A stretch of DNA of 43,995 nucleotides from Phytophthora quininea (taxonomy: Eukaryota > Oomycota > Peronosporomycetes > Peronosporales > Peronosporaceae). Positions 41,189 to 43,995 of the stretch are shown here, in pieces. The translations under genes and the position numbers were made by a program. The notes under the pieces were generated by a model that was not told the DNA's origin, ran no database searches, and saw only the letters and a list, made by a program, of their open reading frames with translations. Location: contig JAAVTG010000571.1 in the NCBI GenBank assembly GCA_011947345.1, positions 1-43,995 of the forward strand, given 5' to 3'. Position 1 is the stretch's first letter; each line of letters opens with the position of its first letter.

Positions 41189-42473
41189 ATGGCACAACCC
41201 GAAGAATTGGCGCACGAGGCGGCGGCCGTGGCGGCCTTCCTGTCGGACATCTCGGGCTTTCTGGACGAGGAAGAGGACCATTCGGGAAATAGAAATCCCC
41301 GTCTCCATGAAACCGTCGATAACGTTAGCACCACGAAATCGAAATGCCCGGAGGACGAAGCCGAAAGGAGACGTGTCCTGCGTAACATTAAGACTGGCAA
41401 GCGACGAGATGCATATCGGAAGCGGTTAAAAGAGGAATGGCAGCAACTACGTTGTCAAGAGGTGACGTTAGCTGCGCGACTGGAGGAACTGCAGCAGAGT
41501 CGCCGCAGAGATTCCGGCAACGTCGCTCGCTCGGCGTGGAGAGCGATCGCCATGCGGCAGTTGGAAGGACGACGCGTCGCCGAAGCGCAGCAGGAGAAGC
41601 TCAAAGTGGCGGTCGCCAGACGACGAGAAGTGATCCGAGACATCGAGGGTGCGCTCCGGAAGCGATTGAGGGAGGTGGAGGACGCCAGAGCGAACGGAGA
41701 GAAGAGTTCTTGTCTGGCCAAGAGAGCCAGGCCAGAACCGACTGACGAGAGCTGTTCGAAGCGTATTTGGACGAGCTGGACGCCATCTACGCCAAGACGG
41801 ACGACGTGTTCGGAGCCGTCAAGACCAAGCCGAGACTTGGCGCGTTCCTGAGCTCCACCCCGCCCAAAAACGTGATGGAGATACCGAGTACTTTGAGAAC
41901 GTCGGAGTGCTGCGAGCTCCGTTCGAATTCCAACGAACGTGTGCGAGTCTTTGGGAGCTGACGAAGCAGCCGTATCGACAGCTTGATCGAGAGGAATATA
42001 GTGGCGACATCGACAGAACAAACACGACGGCTGTGCGATTCCGAGTGAGGTGCGAGCTTCAAACGGGCGGCATCGTGTCGATACTGACCCACTTTGTGAG
42101 TCGACGGTATATGGAGAACGATCGCAGTGTTATTATCTGGAGAGAGCTGTGGGAAGGTGAAGGAGAGTTCGAGGGCATGCACTCGGACGAGACGGGCTGG
42201 TGCATCGTCAGACCGTGCGCTGGAGCAGGAAATTTGTCGAGTGAAGCGACTGCGAGTGGAGCATTGGATATCCCTGCGACGCTCATTGAGACGTGTGTTC
42301 GCCTCGTTCCGATGCACTTTGGCACCACCCTCTCTAGTCAGCCTGATGTGGACAAGTTTACGGAAGTTTTGGTCACGTCTGGGAAGGAAGATAATGTCCA
42401 GGTGGAGCGAATGATGGAGAGACTGCATCTTGGCGATGAACTTACAGCAGTGACCTTGGAGGAGATCATCTAA
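41189..42473 (+). pseudogene. bZIP-START-like protein with two frame breaks
   Basis: The start at 41189 gives MAQPEELAHEAAAVAAFLSD and an acidic stretch. Basic region KTGKRRDAYRKRLKEEWQQL, coil VTLAARLEELQQSRR, AWRAIAMRQLEGRRVAEAQQ. Near 41750 the frame shifts; a short block (DELDAIYAKTDDVFGAVKT) follows. Near 41885, in a run of five A, it shifts again and the START-like domain is open to 42473 (LRAPFEFQRTCASLWELTKQ, SRRYMENDRSVIIWRELWEG, DETGWCIVRP), ending VERMMERLHLGDELTAVTLE. It resembles the gene at 9013 more than its neighbours, in both the RRDAYR basic region and the long tail after MMERL. Confidence 0.85.
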
Positions 42474-42709
42474 GGTGAACGCAAACTAATTAAACATTGC
42501 TTTCAGCACAAGAAGGAGTATGCAAGAAGGCCGCGATGCAGCCTACATGAATTTGAAAGTAAGTTATGGCAGACTAGCACCTCTGCGCCAGCCTCATAAG
42601 GATAATTTACCCATACGAGATAACTCGTAGCCTATCACCACTACCATCGGGAACAACTCCCTCCCTCTTAGCCATGAAGATATCTGCCATTCACAGATCT
42701 GGCAGTCTC

Positions 42710-43912
42710 TCACGGAGTGTCGAGCAACAGGTCGTCCAACATCTCCGTCATCTCCTTGACCTCCTCCTCGTCCGATTTGATGACGATCTTGGCGAACCGA
42801 TCGGCACTCACGGGGTTACTTGTCCGTCCTCCAAGACACACGGGTACCAAGCGCACATATCTCTCCATAATCGTCATTGAGCACTCCGGCAAGCCCGCAG
42901 CCTCCGGATCATCCTCTTCTGTCGACGGACGCACGATAAGCCACCCAGTCTCGTCCGCATGTAGTCCGGAAAACTGTCCTTGGCCTTCCGTCAGTGCTCG
43001 CCAAATAAACACAAGGCGATTGGCCTCCTCGTACCGTCTCGTTACAACGTAGTTAACTAGCGCCGCATTCTCCCCAGACTCAAGCCGGTAGTTGAGGTTG
43101 TTCTTGACCGCCGCCGTATTGGCAGGGTCTTTAACGCCTTCCGTGTACCGAATGCCGTCGGCATCCGACAACATGAACAGCGAGATGGCGTCCGATGTCT
43201 CTTCGTAGCTGAACGGGATGACGGTCGAGTCTGTGCCGTCGAAGAACATGACGCCGTTGTCCCATTTCCGGGTCAAGTAGCCCATCGAGTAGGACACTTT
43301 GAACTCCAGTTCTCGGTAGATGTCATCCGTCTGTGCGTACAGCGAGTTCATCTCTGCGAGGAACGTCTGGAACACGGCGGGGCCGTTGGCCTCGTCCAGC
43401 GCGTCTTGGCTGGCGATGAGTCGCTCCTTTTGGTAGTTCTCTTGCCTCTCTTTCAGCAGAGCGTTGAGCTGGTGGATCAAGCGCCTCTATTGACCACCGC
43501 GGCTCGGAGTTTGCGTTGTCTTTCTTCCGCAAGACGCCGCTTCTCCATCTGCCTCTTGGCGATGGACCGCCAGGCGCTCAGCACCATCGTGTCCGCCGGT
43601 CTTGCTAGTCGTTCGGCTTTGGCCGCTTGAAGGGCCCTCAATGTCGAGGACAATGCTATTTCTTCTTGTGGAGTAGTTTCCGCTCGTCTTTCAGACGTTG
43701 TAGGTATTTGACTCTGCGCTTGGCCGACTGGGCGTTGCGGATGCGTCGCTGTCGCTCGGTTAGCACTGGGCGGGCTTGCCAGCGTACTCGAGGACAGAAC
43801 GTCCGCCATTGGACGAAATGTTTTCCGCTTGAGGACCCATCTCGAGTGGAGCAGCCACGTCGCACTCGCCCAGGAACGCTTGCAGCGCCACGAACGCGTC
43901 GTCCTCCGCCAT
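42710..43912 (-). pseudogene. bZIP-START-like protein with three frame breaks
   Basis: The start at 43912 gives MAEDDAFVALQAFLGECDVA. The frame changes near 43775, before the basic region (NAQSAKRRVKYLQRLKDERK), near 43670 in the coil, and near 43490 between VVN and RLIHQLNALLKE. From there the frame is open to 42710 with YAQTDDIYRELEFKVSY and a complete START-like domain (MFFDGTDSTVIPFSYEETSD, VTRRYEEANRLVFIWRALTE, DETGWLIVRP), ending MTEMLDDLLLDTP. All parts are present in order and well conserved, while three breaks fall within 290 bases. The right edge of the window cuts its upstream region. Confidence 0.83.
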
Positions 43913-43995
43913 CTTTTTCGGCTTCTTTCGGAATGCAAAGTGTAACCCTGCGTAAAGACGAGGGTACACTAGGTGTAACCTCCATTTCCCAAAGT

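Overview
The window looks like oomycete nuclear DNA, most probably Phytophthora or a close relative. Four things point there. (1) A large family of proteins joins a basic, coiled-coil segment to a START-like domain; oomycete annotations often call these 'M96 mating-specific protein family' (name from memory, not checked). (2) There is a broken RXLR-type effector gene and (3) a broken Crinkler (CRN) gene with its LFLAK motif. (4) A near-consensus oomycete initiator (Inr) sits just upstream of the CRN start. Genes are mostly intronless and closely packed on both strands.

Layout. 1-8143 is an inverted duplication: arms 1-2687 and 5438-8143 each carry a leishmanolysin (GP63)-like, GPI-anchored metalloprotease gene and the 3' part of a bZIP-START-like gene. 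The two protease copies point away from each other, and the 2.75-kb spacer between them holds a decayed leucine-rich-repeat-like gene. 7697-15247 holds a decayed family member, one full-length member (9013), a 1.03-kb MULE-type transposon with 118-bp inverted repeats and a 10-bp target duplication, a member with frame breaks, and a spliced member of the classic M96 type. 15487-19513 is an effector island: RXLR remnant, one family member, CRN remnant. From 19628 to the right edge the window is an almost unbroken array of bZIP-START-like units.

I count about 27 family units or fragments. Six have one uninterrupted full-length reading frame (9013, 25949, 30851, 32759, 34188, 38506). About ten are full length but broken at one to three points. 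The rest have lost large parts. Four plus-strand members stand head to head with a minus-strand member across 76-97 bp. A block about 20-60 bp upstream of the start is shared by the four intact minus-strand members in the right half.

Many frame breaks, in the proteases as well as in the array, can be explained by loss of one base from a short homopolymer. This may be real decay, or it may be an indel problem in the sequence itself; this should be settled before any copy is called dead.

Function. The build suggests nuclear regulators: a basic region plus coiled coil that may bind DNA and dimerise, and a START-like pocket that may bind a lipid-like ligand. This is inferred from domain order only. 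The array, the effector remnants, the transposon and the protease inversion together describe a fast-changing, duplication-rich part of an oomycete genome.
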